Program-made: the position numbers and the translations under genes | Part shown: positions 35,245 through 47,488 of the stretch, piece after piece | How the letters are laid out: each line of letters starts with the position of its first letter | Position numbering within the stretch: the stretch's first letter is position 1 | Source of the DNA: Lepidurus packardi | Taxonomy: Eukaryota > Arthropoda > Branchiopoda > Notostraca > Triopsidae | Assembly: GCA_023053545.1 (NCBI GenBank) | Contig: JAKZAN010000090.1 | Coordinates: forward strand, 1 to 64,000 | Direction: 5' to 3' | Length of the DNA: 64,000 nucleotides | Notes under the pieces: model-generated | What the model was told of the DNA's origin: nothing | The model's input: only the letters and a program-made list of their open reading frames with translations | Database searches by the model: none

Positions 35245-37770
35245 TCCTTACGGACTGAATTAATTCTTTAGGATTGATTGAATTCCTTTCTTATTGAATT
35301 AATTCCTTACTTACTGAATTAATTCTTTACGGATTTAATTAATTCCTTACGGACTTAATAAATTCCTTACGGACTTAATTATTTCCTTACGGACTGAATT
35401 AATTCTTTAGGATTGATTGAATTCCTTTCTTACTGAATTAATTCCTTACGGACTGAATTAATTCTTTACGGATTAAATTAATTCCTTACGGACTGAATTA
35501 ATTCTTTACGGACTGAAGTAATTCATTAAGGACTGAATTAATTCCTTACGGACTTAAATAATTCCTTACGGACTTAATAAATTCCTTACGGACTTAATTA
35601 ATTCTTTACGGATTTAATTAATTCCTTACGGAATGAGTTAATTATTTAGGATTGATTGAATTCCTTTCTTACTGAATTAATTCCTTACGGACTGAACAAA
35701 TGCCTTACGGACTTAATTAATTCCTGACGGACTTAATTAATTCTTTACGGACTGAAATAATTCCTAATGGACTTAATTAATTCTTTACGGACATAATTAA
35801 TTCATTACGGACTGAATTAATTCCTTACGGACTTAAATAATTCCTTACGGACTTAATAAATTCCTTACGGACTTAATTATTTCCTTACGGACTGAATTAA
35901 TTCTTTAGGGTTGATTGAATTCCTTTCTTACTGAATTAATTCCTTACGGATTGAATTAATTCTTTACGGATTTAATTAATTCCTTACGGACTGAATTAAT
36001 TCCTTACGGACTTAAATAATTCCTTACGGACTTAATAAATTCCTTACGGACTTAATTAATTCCTTACGGACTGAACAAATTCCTTACGGACTTAATTAAT
36101 TCCTTACGGACTTAATTAATTCCTTACGGACTGAACAAATTCCTTACGGACTTAATAAATTACTTACGGACTTAATTAATTCCTTACGGACTGAATTAAT
36201 TCTTTAGGATTGATTGAATTCCTTTCTTATTGAATTAATTCCTTACTTACTGAATTAATTCTTTACGGATTTAATTAATTCCTTACGGACTTAATAAATT
36301 CCTTACGGACTTAATTATTTCCTTACGGACTGAATTAATTCTTTAGGATTGATTGAATTCCTTTCTTACTGAATTAATTCCTTACGGACTGAATTAATTC
36401 TTTACGGATTTAATTAATTCCTTACGGACTGAATTAATTCTTTACGGACTGAAGTAATTCATTAAGGACTGAATTAATTCCTTACGGACTTAAATAATTC
36501 CTTACGGACTTAATAAATTCCTTACGGACTTAATTAATTCTTTACGGATTTAATTAATTCCTTACGGAATGAGTTAATTATTTAGGATTGATTGAATTCC
36601 TTTCTTACTGAATTAATTCCTTACGGACTGAATTAATTCTTTACGGATTTAATTAATTCCTTACGGACTTAATTAATTCCTTTCGGACTGAACAAATTTC
36701 TTACGGACTTAATTAATTCCTTACGGACTGAATTAATTCTTTAAGATTGATTGAATTCCTTTCTTACTGAATTAATTCCTTACGGACTGAATTAATTCTT
36801 TACGGATTTAATTAATTCCTTACGGACTTAATTAATTCCTTACGGACTTAATTAATTCCTTACGGACTGAACAAATTCCTTACGGACTTAATAAATTCCT
36901 TACGGACTTAATTAATTCCTTACGGATTTAATTAATTCCTTACGGACTGAATTAATTCCTTACGGACTTAATAAATTCCTTACGGACTTAATTAATTCCT
37001 TACGGATTTAATTAATTCCTTACGGACTGAATTAATTCTTTACGGATTTAATTACTTCCTTACGGACTGAATTAATTCTTTACGGATTTAATTAATTCCT
37101 TACGGACTGAATTAATTCCTTACGGACTGAGTTAATTATTTAGGATTGATTGAATTCCTTTCTTACTGAATTAATTCCTTACGGACTGAACAAATGCCTT
37201 ACGGACTTAATTAATTCCTGACGGACTTAATTAATTCTTTACGGACTGAAATAATTCCTAATGGACTTAATTAATTCTTTACGCACATAATTAATTCATT
37301 ACGGACTGAATTAATTCCTTACGGACTTAATTAATTCTTTACGGACTGAAGTAATTCATTAAGGATTGAATTAATTCCTTACGGACTTAAATAATTCCTT
37401 ACGGACTTAATAAATTCCTTACGGACTTAATTAATTCCTTTCGGAAGGAACAAATTTCTTACGGACTTAATTAATTCCTTACGGACTGAACAAATTCCTT
37501 ACGGACTTAATAAATTCCTTACGGACTTAATTAATTCCTTACGGACTGAAATAATTCTTTAGGATTGATTGAATTCCTTTCTTACTGAATTAATTCCTTA
37601 CTTACTGAATTAATTCTTTAAGGATTTAATTAATTCCTTACAGACTGAATTAATTCTTTACGGATTTAATTAATTCCTTACGGAATGAGTTAATTATTTA
37701 GGATTGATTGAATTCCTTTCTTACTGAATTAATTCCTTACGGACTGAATTAATTCTTTACGGATTTAATT
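35245..37770 (-). repeat. SatB array between E2 copies 2 and 3
   Basis: Reverse-orientation SatB matches 28635-31080 except for an added 80 bp at about 36941-37020. The extra segment duplicates the preceding four monomers. It is the only length difference between units that I found. No gene is seen. Confidence 0.95.
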
Positions 37771-37872
37771 TTTTTTTTTTTTTCAATTTAAAGCCGGCGT
37801 AGGCTTGAAAGCCTGTTGCCAAACTATGTATTTGTCGTATCCTTGCAAGATATTATATTATAAAAACAGATA

Positions 37873-40800
37873 CTAATAACAGGGTTGGATGGATGGGATG
37901 GGGGTCAAGAGAGAAGGGTGTAAGGGGGGTAGAAAAAGTACTGAAATGATTGGGTGAGCTTCTCGTCCTTGGCTGGTTGCTGAATTGAAAGTCTGTTTGG
38001 CCTCGTTAAGGAAAAGTTTCACCGCTGGGAATAGTTTTGGGTCCATGAGAAAGTTCTGAGGTTTAAAGTGCAGTTTGAGGGAACTGTGGGCTCTAATCAA
38101 CTTCGCTCTGCACTTGTTTAACCAACGACAATGTATAAAAACGTGGTGAAGGTCTTGGATAACCATTTCCGGGCATGGGCAAAGCTTAGTGGGCGAACGG
38201 CCAATTCTATACAAATAGCTCAATGTTGGGAAGTGCGTGGATCGGACCTGTATAATCGTTGCAATGGTATTTCTTGGTAGTCTTGAGTTGATGATTCCAT
38301 GAAGAGATGGAACAGCATTCAAATCTTTTAAAGGGCTATTAGTTGATTCCCATCCATTTTGCCACGTTTTAATAAGCGCTTTTTTAATTTCTAGTAGGGC
38401 TTCTTTTTGGGTTGCGGGTGGGCTTGACCAGATTGCCCTGGCCAGGCATCTTGTCCTTTCTTCACAGGATGCATACATCTTGTGTCTCTGGGTTTCTACC
38501 TGTATTGGCCATTTCTGCCAGTTCTTATGCGCATAGTGTCGTAGAAGTGTCCATTTTAACTTTAAGTTTAATGGTAGGACGCCTGTATCAACCTCTAGGG
38601 CTATGGTTGGGGTTGAAGGAAGTGCTCCTGAAATTAGCAGAAGGCCTCTTCGGTATATTTGGGTGATAGGCCGAAGCCTGGTTTCCGAGGCATTGCACCA
38701 AGCTGGGTATCCATAGGTCAACTTTGAAACGATAGTTGCATGGAAGAGAGTGCGTACTTGGGAGCATGTGATGGACTTCGAAATTTTGATCAACCGGTGG
38801 ATCCTCTGAAGGGTGTTATTACATTGAGCTGCTAGTAGGGAAATATGGCTTTGCCATGTGAGCCTGTTATCATAGATTACGCCCAGGTATCTCACTGCCT
38901 CCTTTGGGTAGATAGTTGTCGTTCCCCATATTAGCGGGGCAACCTCTTCTGTTCTTTTTCTTGAGAAGTGTATCAACTCGGTCTTGTCCCTGGAGAATTC
39001 TAGCTCAAACTTCCTTCCCCATTTTTCTAGTGAGCATAGATTGTTCGCTAAAAGTCTTGTGTTCCATTCGCTGGACGAACCCGAAGTGTGGAGGAGCAAA
39101 TCATCGGCGAAGGCACCGATGTGAATTCGTTTCCGGTTTATTACACTTAGCGCCCCGTTGATATATAACAAAAAGATGATAGGTGATATTGGAGATCCTT
39201 GCGGTACACCTTTTTTTATGGCATATGTTTGACTGTTTTCCGTTCCGTGTACGACGAATGCTCTCCTGTCTTGGAGGAAGCTCTGTATCCACTTGACAAT
39301 CTGTGAGGGCACCTTTAGTTTCTTCATTTCGGCAACCAGTTTTTGATGTACTACGTTGTCAAATGCTCCTTTAATATCAAGTAGGAGGGCTGTTTGAACT
39401 TTGCCTCTGTCAAAGCTGTTTAGTACGGAGTTACTGAGTTCCATGAGGGCATCTGTTGTACCTCTCCCTGGTCTAAAACCCCATTGCATATCCGACAGCT
39501 TGTTGTTGTTTTCAAGGAAAGTTTGCAGTCTGGAAGCTACTGCTTTTTCAAGAATTTTTCCAAGAATAGGTAAGAGGGCGATTGGCCGGAAACTTTTTAT
39601 TGAGCTGTAGTCCTTCTTGCCGGGTTTCGGTAAGGGCAGTACTTTCGCTATCTTCCACAAAGAGGGATAGTGACCAAAGGTGAGAGAGGCGTTAAAGATT
39701 TTGACCACGGTTGCAGAAATGGTCGTCCAAATTTCCTGAAGCACGATCGCTTGGATACCATCCATACCAGCGGCTTTTTTTGAATGTAAGTTGTTCAAGA
39801 TATTGGAAATTTCTTCTATAGTGAAGTCTGAGGAGATTTCACATTGGGTAGATCTCGTGAAATGATGCTTACAACGGGGACCTTGGTATGTTTTTGTTGG
39901 GGCGTCCCACATTTCTCCGACAATAAGGTGTTCAGCGATGAAATTGAGCCTAGCGACTGGGTTATCAAATGGCGTACCATCCTCTTGTTTAAGTTGCTGA
40001 ACAAGTGACTTGCTGTTCTCGTTACGTAATGTACGATTAAGATTCCAGATGACCTTATTCTCGGTGGTAGCCATCTTGTCTGCCCAGTACTTGTCCCGAC
40101 GCTCTCTAGTCTTGGTCCTGTAGTGATTTCTTGACGCTTTCCATAGGGTCTCTCTTCTTGTGCCTCCATAAATTCGATAAGCGCGTAGTGCTTTCGCCGC
40201 TTGTTTACGGAGTTCCGCTAGTTCTAAGTTCCACCAGGGATTATTCCGGTTTTTACTGGTAAAGGTGGGTATGTTTTGGTTCATAGCATTTTGTATGATA
40301 GTTGTCAGTTTATAAGCAGCTGCATCGATGTCCTGTGTGTTGGAGAGCTTTGTAAAGGAGTTTTTAGAGTTTTTTAGTCCCAAAGCCGTGTCATGGCGTG
40401 CTTTCTCCCAGTTGGCCTTTTGGTAGTGCCAGCTTTTGTTCGATACTTTGTTGGTGTTGTGTATGAGGTTTAGAGAAATCACTATGGCTTTGTGGTCGGA
40501 TTCGTTGTAGTATTTTGCTTCATCAAGGACGTGCCAGTCTGTGATTGCAGTTAATTGAGGGGAACACCACGTGAGATCGATTGTCGATTTATGTCCACGT
40601 TCGTTGTGGAAAGTTGGGACATTCCATTGGTTTAACAAGTCCCAGTGCTGTTCTGTAGCGAAGTCATATAGTTGTGTTCCCGATGAGTCTGGTGTTTTAT
40701 CCTCCCACTGCCAATGATGAGCATTGAAATCTCCTGTGATGATTACTGGGTCCTGTTGATTGTACTTTCCCCAGGCTTCTTGAAGAAGCGACGTCGTGTT

Positions 40801-41115
40801 AACAGTATGTCTTCTGTAAATTGCGAGTAGGGATATTGCTCGGCCTTGTTGATTTCCCAGTCTGATTTTTGCGTACAGTTCCTTTATTTCAATGACATGG
40901 AAAGGGCTGTCTGGCTTACGAAGGAGCATTACTCCCTCATAAGCAAGAGATGTTGTAATGACGTCAAAACCTAGGATGTGTGATTGAGTATAGTGCTGTG
41001 GTGGTTCTAGAACAATAACCAGGGTTATATCCTCACTGTTGGCCTCTCTTGCCACTTCGTTAAGTTGGGATGTACTTTTCCGGATATTCTGTACAATCAG
41101 TCGCACTATTCCCAT
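37873..41115 (-). CDS. E2 copy 3 ORF2, intact
   Basis: The third identical 1,080-residue endonuclease-RT protein, with the same catalytic residues and C-terminal motif as copy 1. Three intact, identical ORF2 genes in 17 kb give an unusual local dose of RT coding sequence if transcribed. No promoter of their own is visible because the 5' end was lost, so expression would depend on read-through from satellite or on an external promoter. Confidence 0.94.
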   Translation of the reverse strand: MGIVRLIVQNIRKSTSQLNEVAREANSEDITLVIVLEPPQHYTQSHILGFDVITTSLAYEGVMLLRKPDSPFHVIEIKELYAKIRLGNQQGRAISLLAIYRRHTVNTTSLLQEAWGKYNQQDPVIITGDFNAHHWQWEDKTPDSSGTQLYDFATEQHWDLLNQWNVPTFHNERGHKSTIDLTWCSPQLTAITDWHVLDEAKYYNESDHKAIVISLNLIHNTNKVSNKSWHYQKANWEKARHDTALGLKNSKNSFTKLSNTQDIDAAAYKLTTIIQNAMNQNIPTFTSKNRNNPWWNLELAELRKQAAKALRAYRIYGGTRRETLWKASRNHYRTKTRERRDKYWADKMATTENKVIWNLNRTLRNENSKSLVQQLKQEDGTPFDNPVARLNFIAEHLIVGEMWDAPTKTYQGPRCKHHFTRSTQCEISSDFTIEEISNILNNLHSKKAAGMDGIQAIVLQEIWTTISATVVKIFNASLTFGHYPSLWKIAKVLPLPKPGKKDYSSIKSFRPIALLPILGKILEKAVASRLQTFLENNNKLSDMQWGFRPGRGTTDALMELSNSVLNSFDRGKVQTALLLDIKGAFDNVVHQKLVAEMKKLKVPSQIVKWIQSFLQDRRAFVVHGTENSQTYAIKKGVPQGSPISPIIFLLYINGALSVINRKRIHIGAFADDLLLHTSGSSSEWNTRLLANNLCSLEKWGRKFELEFSRDKTELIHFSRKRTEEVAPLIWGTTTIYPKEAVRYLGVIYDNRLTWQSHISLLAAQCNNTLQRIHRLIKISKSITCSQVRTLFHATIVSKLTYGYPAWCNASETRLRPITQIYRRGLLLISGALPSTPTIALEVDTGVLPLNLKLKWTLLRHYAHKNWQKWPIQVETQRHKMYASCEERTRCLARAIWSSPPATQKEALLEIKKALIKTWQNGWESTNSPLKDLNAVPSLHGIINSRLPRNTIATIIQVRSTHFPTLSYLYRIGRSPTKLCPCPEMVIQDLHHVFIHCRWLNKCRAKLIRAHSSLKLHFKPQNFLMDPKLFPAVKLFLNEAKQTFNSATSQGREAHPIISVLFLPPLHPSLLTPIPSIQPCY

Positions 41116-41118
41116 AAG

Positions 41119-41934
41119 CTACTTGCTCTTTGTCGCGGACTTCTTGTCCTTTGCTTCTACTTCCTTCAGTCGGGTAGGACAGTTTGAGTCAAAAGCGTAG
41201 TGTTGGTCTTTGCAATTTGCACATTTCTTCATTGCCTCTGTGCATTTCCTTGTGTCGTGGTTTTTGGCACATTTTCCGCAGGTTGGAGTCTTCTCGCGGC
41301 AAGACGCTGACATGTGGCCATAGGCTTGACAATTATAGCACTGAAGGATCTGGGGGTGTTTGACGTTTTCCACTTGTACTATGCGGTTGAAAGCAAAGAT
41401 GGCTCCCACTTCTATCAACCGTTTCTTCTCTACTTCTGATTTACAAGTATACTTGATGGAACCGTATGCTTTTTTTACATCCGGGTTTAGCCATTTCGCT
41501 TGATCCGCTTGGAAGACGACTTCCAGGTTTGAGTTTTTTTCGGAGATGTGTTTGCATATTTCTGGTAGACTCTCGTCCTTTGGTAGCTGGTGAATAATCA
41601 TCGTCAGGTTTGGTTGCCTCTTTACTACCTTTACCGGACCCAAATTTGGCAATGTCGCCGATTCAAAAATGTTTTCAGAAGTTGTTTTTTCCTCTATACT
41701 CTTGTAGGTGAGTGCGAGTCTGTTCGTTCTGGTCTTTCCTACTAGGACAGGTTTCGGTGCTTTTGGGTATGCTTTGGACAGGTCATCTTCGATTGTCTTC
41801 AGAAGATCTTTCCTGGGAATGACCGCGTTTCTCTTAGTCTCGTCTTCTTGCTGAATGAATAACGTTAGACCATCGTCGTCTTGAGCGCTTGAATCGTGGC
41901 TGGCAGGGGTGACACTTGGGGTGCTTGGGGTGCT
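41119..41934 (-). CDS. E2 copy 3 ORF1, 5'-truncated
   Basis: Identical in frame and content to the other two: open from the junction at 41934 to the TAG at 41121-41119, followed by CTT and the ORF2 ATG in the same frame. It keeps the RRM-like region and three zinc knuckles and lacks the N-terminus. Confidence 0.87.
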   Translation of the reverse strand, partial: STPSTPSVTPASHDSSAQDDDGLTLFIQQEDETKRNAVIPRKDLLKTIEDDLSKAYPKAPKPVLVGKTRTNRLALTYKSIEEKTTSENIFESATLPNLGPVKVVKRQPNLTMIIHQLPKDESLPEICKHISEKNSNLEVVFQADQAKWLNPDVKKAYGSIKYTCKSEVEKKRLIEVGAIFAFNRIVQVENVKHPQILQCYNCQAYGHMSASCREKTPTCGKCAKNHDTRKCTEAMKKCANCKDQHYAFDSNCPTRLKEVEAKDKKSATKSK

Positions 41935-44900
41935 TCCTTACGGACTGAATTAATTCTTTAGGATTGATTGAATTCCTTTCTTATTGAATTAATTCCTTAC
42001 TTACTGAATTAATTCTTTACGGATTTAATTAATTCCTTACGGACTTAATAAATTCCTTACGGACTTAATTATTTCCTTACGGACTGAATTAATTCTTTAG
42101 GATTGATTGAATTCCTTTCTTACTGAATTAATTCCTTACGGACTGAATTAATTCTTTACGGATTAAATTAATTCCTTACGGACTGAATTAATTCTTTACG
42201 GACTGAAGTAATTCATTAAGGACTGAATTAATTCCTTACGGACTTAAATAATTCCTTACGGACTTAATAAATTCCTTACGGACTTAATTAATTCTTTACG
42301 GATTTAATTAATTCCTTACGGAATGAGTTAATTATTTAGGATTGATTGAATTCCTTTCTTACTGAATTAATTCCTTACGGACTGAACAAATGCCTTACGG
42401 ACTTAATTAATTCCTGACGGACTTAATTAATTCTTTACGGACTGAAATAATTCCTAATGGACTTAATTAATTCTTTACGGACATAATTAATTCATTACGG
42501 ACTGAATTAATTCCTTACGGACTTAAATAATTCCTTACGGACTTAATAAATTCCTTACGGACTTAATTATTTCCTTACGGACTGAATTAATTCTTTAGGG
42601 TTGATTGAATTCCTTTCTTACTGAATTAATTCCTTACGGATTGAATTAATTCTTTACGGATTTAATTAATTCCTTACGGACTGAATTAATTCCTTACGGA
42701 CTTAAATAATTCCTTACGGACTTAATAAATTCCTTACGGACTTAATTAATTCCTTACGGACTGAACAAATTCCTTACGGACTTAATTAATTCCTTACGGA
42801 CTTAATTAATTCCTTACGGACTGAACAAATTCCTTACGGACTTAATAAATTACTTACGGACTTAATTAATTCCTTACGGACTGAATTAATTCTTTAGGAT
42901 TGATTGAATTCCTTTCTTATTGAATTAATTCCTTACTTACTGAATTAATTCTTTACGGATTTAATTAATTCCTTACGGACTTAATAAATTCCTTACGGAC
43001 TTAATTATTTCCTTACGGACTGAATTAATTCTTTAGGATTGATTGAATTCCTTTCTTACTGAATTAATTCCTTACGGACTGAATTAATTCTTTACGGATT
43101 TAATTAATTCCTTACGGACTGAATTAATTCTTTACGGACTGAAGTAATTCATTAAGGACTGAATTAATTCCTTACGGACTTAAATAATTCCTTACGGACT
43201 TAATAAATTCCTTACGGACTTAATTAATTCTTTACGGATTTAATTAATTCCTTACGGAATGAGTTAATTATTTAGGATTGATTGAATTCCTTTCTTACTG
43301 AATTAATTCCTTACGGACTGAACAAATGCCTTACGGACTTAATTAATTCCTGACGGACTTAATTAATTCTTTACGGACTGAAATAATTCCTAATGGACTT
43401 AATTAATTCTTTACGGACATAATTAATTCATTACGGACTGAATTAATTCCTTACGGACTTAAATAATTCCTTACGGACTTAATAAATTCCTTACGGACTA
43501 AATTAATTCCTTTCGGAAGGAACAAATTTCTTACGGACTTAATTAATTCCTTACGGACTGAACAAATTCCTTACGGACTTAATAAATTCCTTACGGACTT
43601 AATAAATTCCTTACGGACTTAATTAATTCCTTACGGACTGAAATAATTCTTTAGGATTGATTGAATTCCTTTTTTACTGAATTAATTCCTTACTTACTGA
43701 ATTAATTCTTTAAGGATTTAATTAATTCCTTACAGACTGAATTAATTCTTTACGGATTTAATTAATTCCTTACGGAATGAGTTAATTATTTAGGATTGAT
43801 TGAATTCCTTTCTTACTGAATTAATTCCTTACGGACTGAATTAATTCTTTACGGATTTAATTAATTCCTTACGGACTTAATTAATTCCTTACGGACTTAA
43901 TTAATTCCTTACGGACTGAACAAATTCCTTACGGACTTAATAAATTCCTTACAGACTTAATTAATTCCTTACGGACTGAATTAATTCTTTAGGATTGATT
44001 GAATTCCTTTCTTATTGAATTAATTCCTTACTTACTGAATTAATTCTTTACGGATTTAATTAATTCCTTACGGACTGAATTAATTCTTTACGGATTTAAT
44101 TAATTCCTTACGGACTGAATTAATTCTTTACGGATTTAATTAATTCCTTACGGACTGAATTAATTCCTTACGGACTGAGTTAATTATTTAGGATTGATTG
44201 AATTCCTTTCTTACTGAATTAATTCCTTACGGACTGAACAAATGCCTTACGGACTTAATTAATTCCTGACGGACTTAATTAATTCTTTACGGACTGAAAT
44301 AATTCCTAATGGACTTAATTAATTCTTTACGGACATAATTAATTCATTACGGACTGAATTAATTCCTTATGGACTTAATTAATTCATTACGGACTGTGTT
44401 AATTCCTTACGGACTTAATTAATTCTTTACGGACTGAAGTAATTCATTAAGGACTGAATTAATTCCTTACGGACTTAAATAATTCCTTACGGACTTAATA
44501 AATTCCTTACGGACTTAATTAATTCCTTTCGGACTGAACAAATTTCTTACGGACTTAATTAATTCCTTACGGACTGAACAAATTTCTTACGGACTTAATT
44601 AATTCCTTACGGACTTAATTAATTCTTTAGGATTGATTGAATTCCTTACGGAATGAGTTAATTATTTAGGATTGATTGAATTCCTTTCTTACTGAATTAA
44701 TTCCTTACGGACTGAACAAATGCCTTACGGACTTAATTAATTCCTGACGGACTTAATTAATTCTTTACGGACTTAAATAATTCCTAATTGACTTAATTAA
44801 TTCTTTACGGACATAATTAATTCATTACGGACTGAATTAATTCCTTACGGACTTAAATAATTCCTTACGGACTTAATAAATTCCTTACGGACTAAATTAA

Positions 44901-47433
44901 TTCCTTTCGGAAGGAACAAATTTCTTACGGACTTAATTAATTCCTTACGGACTGAACAAATTCCTTACGGACTTAATAAATTCCTTACGGACTTAATTAA
45001 TTCCTTACGGACTGAAATAATTCTTTAGGATTGATTGAATTCCTTTTTTACTGAATTAATTCCTTACTTACTGAATTAATTCTTTAAGGATTTAATTAAT
45101 TCCTTACAGACTGAATTAATTCTTTACGGATTTAATTAATTCCTTACGGAATGAGTTAATTATTTAGGATTGATTGAATTCCTTTCTTACTGAATTAATT
45201 CCTTACGGACTGAATTAATTCTTTACGGATTTAATTAATTCCTTACGGACTTAATTAATTCCTTTCGGACTGAACAAATTTCTTACGGACTTAATTAATT
45301 CCTTACGGACTGAATTAATTCTTTAAGATTGATTGAATTCCTTTCTTACTGAATTAATTCCTTACGGACTGAATTAATTCTTTACGGATTTAATTAATTC
45401 CTTACGGACTTAATTAATTCCTTACGGACTTAATTAATTCCTTACGGACTGAACAAATTCCTTACGGACTTAATAAATTCCTTACGGACTTAATTAATTC
45501 CTTACGGACTGAATTAATTCTTTAGGATTGATTGAATTCCTTTCTTATTGAATTAATTCCTTACTTACTGAATTAATTCTTTACGGATTTAATTAATTCC
45601 TTACGGACTGAATTAATTCTTTACGGATTTAATTAATTCCTTACGGACTGAATTAATTCTTTACGGATTTAATTAATTCCTTACGGACTGAATTAATTCC
45701 TTACGGACTGAGTTAATTATTTAGGATTGATTGAATTCCTTTCTTACTGAATTAATTCCTTACGGACTGAACAAATGCCTTACGGACTTAATTAATTCCT
45801 GACGGACTTAATTAATTCTTTACGGACTGAAATAATTCCTAATGGACTTAATTAATTCTTTACGGACATAATTAATTCATTACGGACTGAATTAATTCCT
45901 TATGGACTTAATTAATTCATTACGGACTGTGTTAATTCCTTACGGACTTAATTAATTCTTTACGGACTGAAGTAATTCATTAAGGACTGAATTAATTCCT
46001 TACGGACTTAAATAATTCCTTACGGACTTAATAAATTCCTTACGGACTTAATTAATTCCTTTCGGACTGAACAAATTTCTTACGGACTTAATTAATTCCT
46101 TACGGACTGAACAAATTTCTTACGGACTTAATTAATTCCTTACGGACTTAATTAATTCTTTAGGATTGATTGAATTCCTTACGGAATGAGTTAATTATTT
46201 AGGATTGATTGAATTCCTTTCTTACTGAATTAATTCCTTACGGACTGAACAAATGCCTTACGGACTTAATTAATTCCTGACGGACTTAATTAATTCTTTA
46301 CGGACTGAAATAATTCCTAATGGACTTAATTAATTCTTTACGGACATAATTAATTCATTACGGACTGAATTAATTCCTTATGGACTTAATTAATTCATTA
46401 CGGACTGTGTTAATTCCTTACGGACTTAATTAATTCTTTACGGACTGAAGTAATTCATTAAGGACTGAATTAATTCCTTACGGACTTAAATAATTCCTTA
46501 CGGACTTAATAAATTCCTTACGGACTTAATTAATTCCTTTCGGACTGAACAAATTTCTTACGGACTTAATTAATTCCTTACGGACTGAACAAATTTCTTA
46601 CGGACTTAATTAATTCCTTACGGACTTAATTAATTCTTTAGGATTGATTGAATTCCTTACGGAATGAGTTAATTATTTAGGATTGATTGAATTCCTTTCT
46701 TACTGAATTAATTCCTTACGGACTGAACAAATGCCTTACGGACTTAATTAATTCCTGACGGACTTAATTAATTCTTTACGGACTGAAATAATTCCTAATG
46801 GACTTAATTAATTCTTTACGGACATAATTAATTCATTACGGACTGAATTAATTCCTTACGGACTTAAATAATTCCTTACGGACTTAATAAATTCCTTACG
46901 GACTAAATTAATTCCTTTCGGAAGGAACAAATTTCTTACGGACTTAATTAATTCCTTACGGACTGAACAAATTCCTTACGGACTTAATAAATTCCTTACG
47001 GACTTAATTAATTCCTTACGGACTGAAATAATTCTTTAGGATTGATTGAATTCCTTTTTTACTGAATTAATTCCTTACTTACTGAATTAATTCTTTAAGG
47101 ATTTAATTAATTCCTTACAGACTGAATTAATTCTTTACGGATTTAATTAATTCCTTACGGAATGAGTTAATTATTTAGGATTGATTGAATTCCTTTCTTA
47201 CTGAATTAATTCCTTACGGACTGAATTAATTCTTTACGGATTTAATTAATTCCTTACGGACTTAATTAATTCCTTACGGACTTAATTAATTCGTTGCGGA
47301 CTGAATTAATTAATTACGGACTGAATTTATTTCTTACGGACTTAATTAATTCCTTACGGACTGAATTAATTCTTTACGGATTTAATTAATTCCTTACGGA
47401 CTGAATTAATTCCTTACGGACTGAGTTAATTCT
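41935..47433 (-). repeat. SatB array between E2 copy 3 and E3
   Basis: 5.5 kb of reverse-orientation SatB. It matches earlier unit flanks up to 43320. Then a different higher-order pattern appears: the junction in which a GGATTGATTGAATTCC unit is followed directly by TTACGGAATGAG occurs near 44635, 46170 and 46650, and the CCTTTTTTACTG variant occurs near 43668, 45042 and 47052. So blocks of roughly 0.5 to 2 kb have been copied locally. No gene is seen. Confidence 0.95.
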
Positions 47434-47488
47434 TGAGTTAAAACATCTTGACTGAGACTTGACATCTAGACTGAGTTAAAACATCTTG
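47434..47488. repeat. 38-bp partial tandem duplication at the broken E3 3' border
   Basis: TGAGTTAAAACATCTTG occurs at 47434-47450 and again at 47472-47488, with ACTGAGACTTGACATCTAGAC between them. The inner copy belongs to ORF2. The outer copy abuts satellite GGACTGAGTTAATT, which shares the TGAGTTAA core. This looks like a repair scar formed at short homology. Confidence 0.85.

Larger units (their letters stand above)
37771..41934 (-). mobile_element. E2 copy 3 (duplicate of copies 1 and 2)
   Basis: Again 4,164 bp with the same borders, 6,690 bp from copy 2 because of the 80-bp satellite expansion between them. The right flank matches that of copy 2 up to about 43320. Confidence 0.94.
23122..43320. 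repeat. 6.6-kb tandem higher-order repeat of satellite plus LINE (three units and a partial fourth)
   Basis: Positions match at a constant offset of 6,610 bp between unit 1 (23122-29731) and unit 2 (29732-36341). Unit 3 (36342-43031) matches at the same offset until an extra 80 bp (four monomers, about 36941-37020) makes it 6,690 bp. The match continues to about 43320 and then stops. Each unit holds one E2 copy of 4,164 bp plus about 2.45 kb of SatB. No base difference was noticed between the three E2 copies. The shared flanks show duplication of a filled site. Confidence 0.93.

Noticed and set aside
24471..41934. Three independent site-specific insertions of E2
   Set aside because: Identical 5' truncation, tail length and kilobases of identical flank at a fixed offset are explained by duplication of one insertion.
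20440..47190. TTAGG telomere repeat inside TTTAGGATTGATTG
   Set aside because: TTAGG occurs once per variant monomer and is never tandem, so it is not a canonical insect telomere array.
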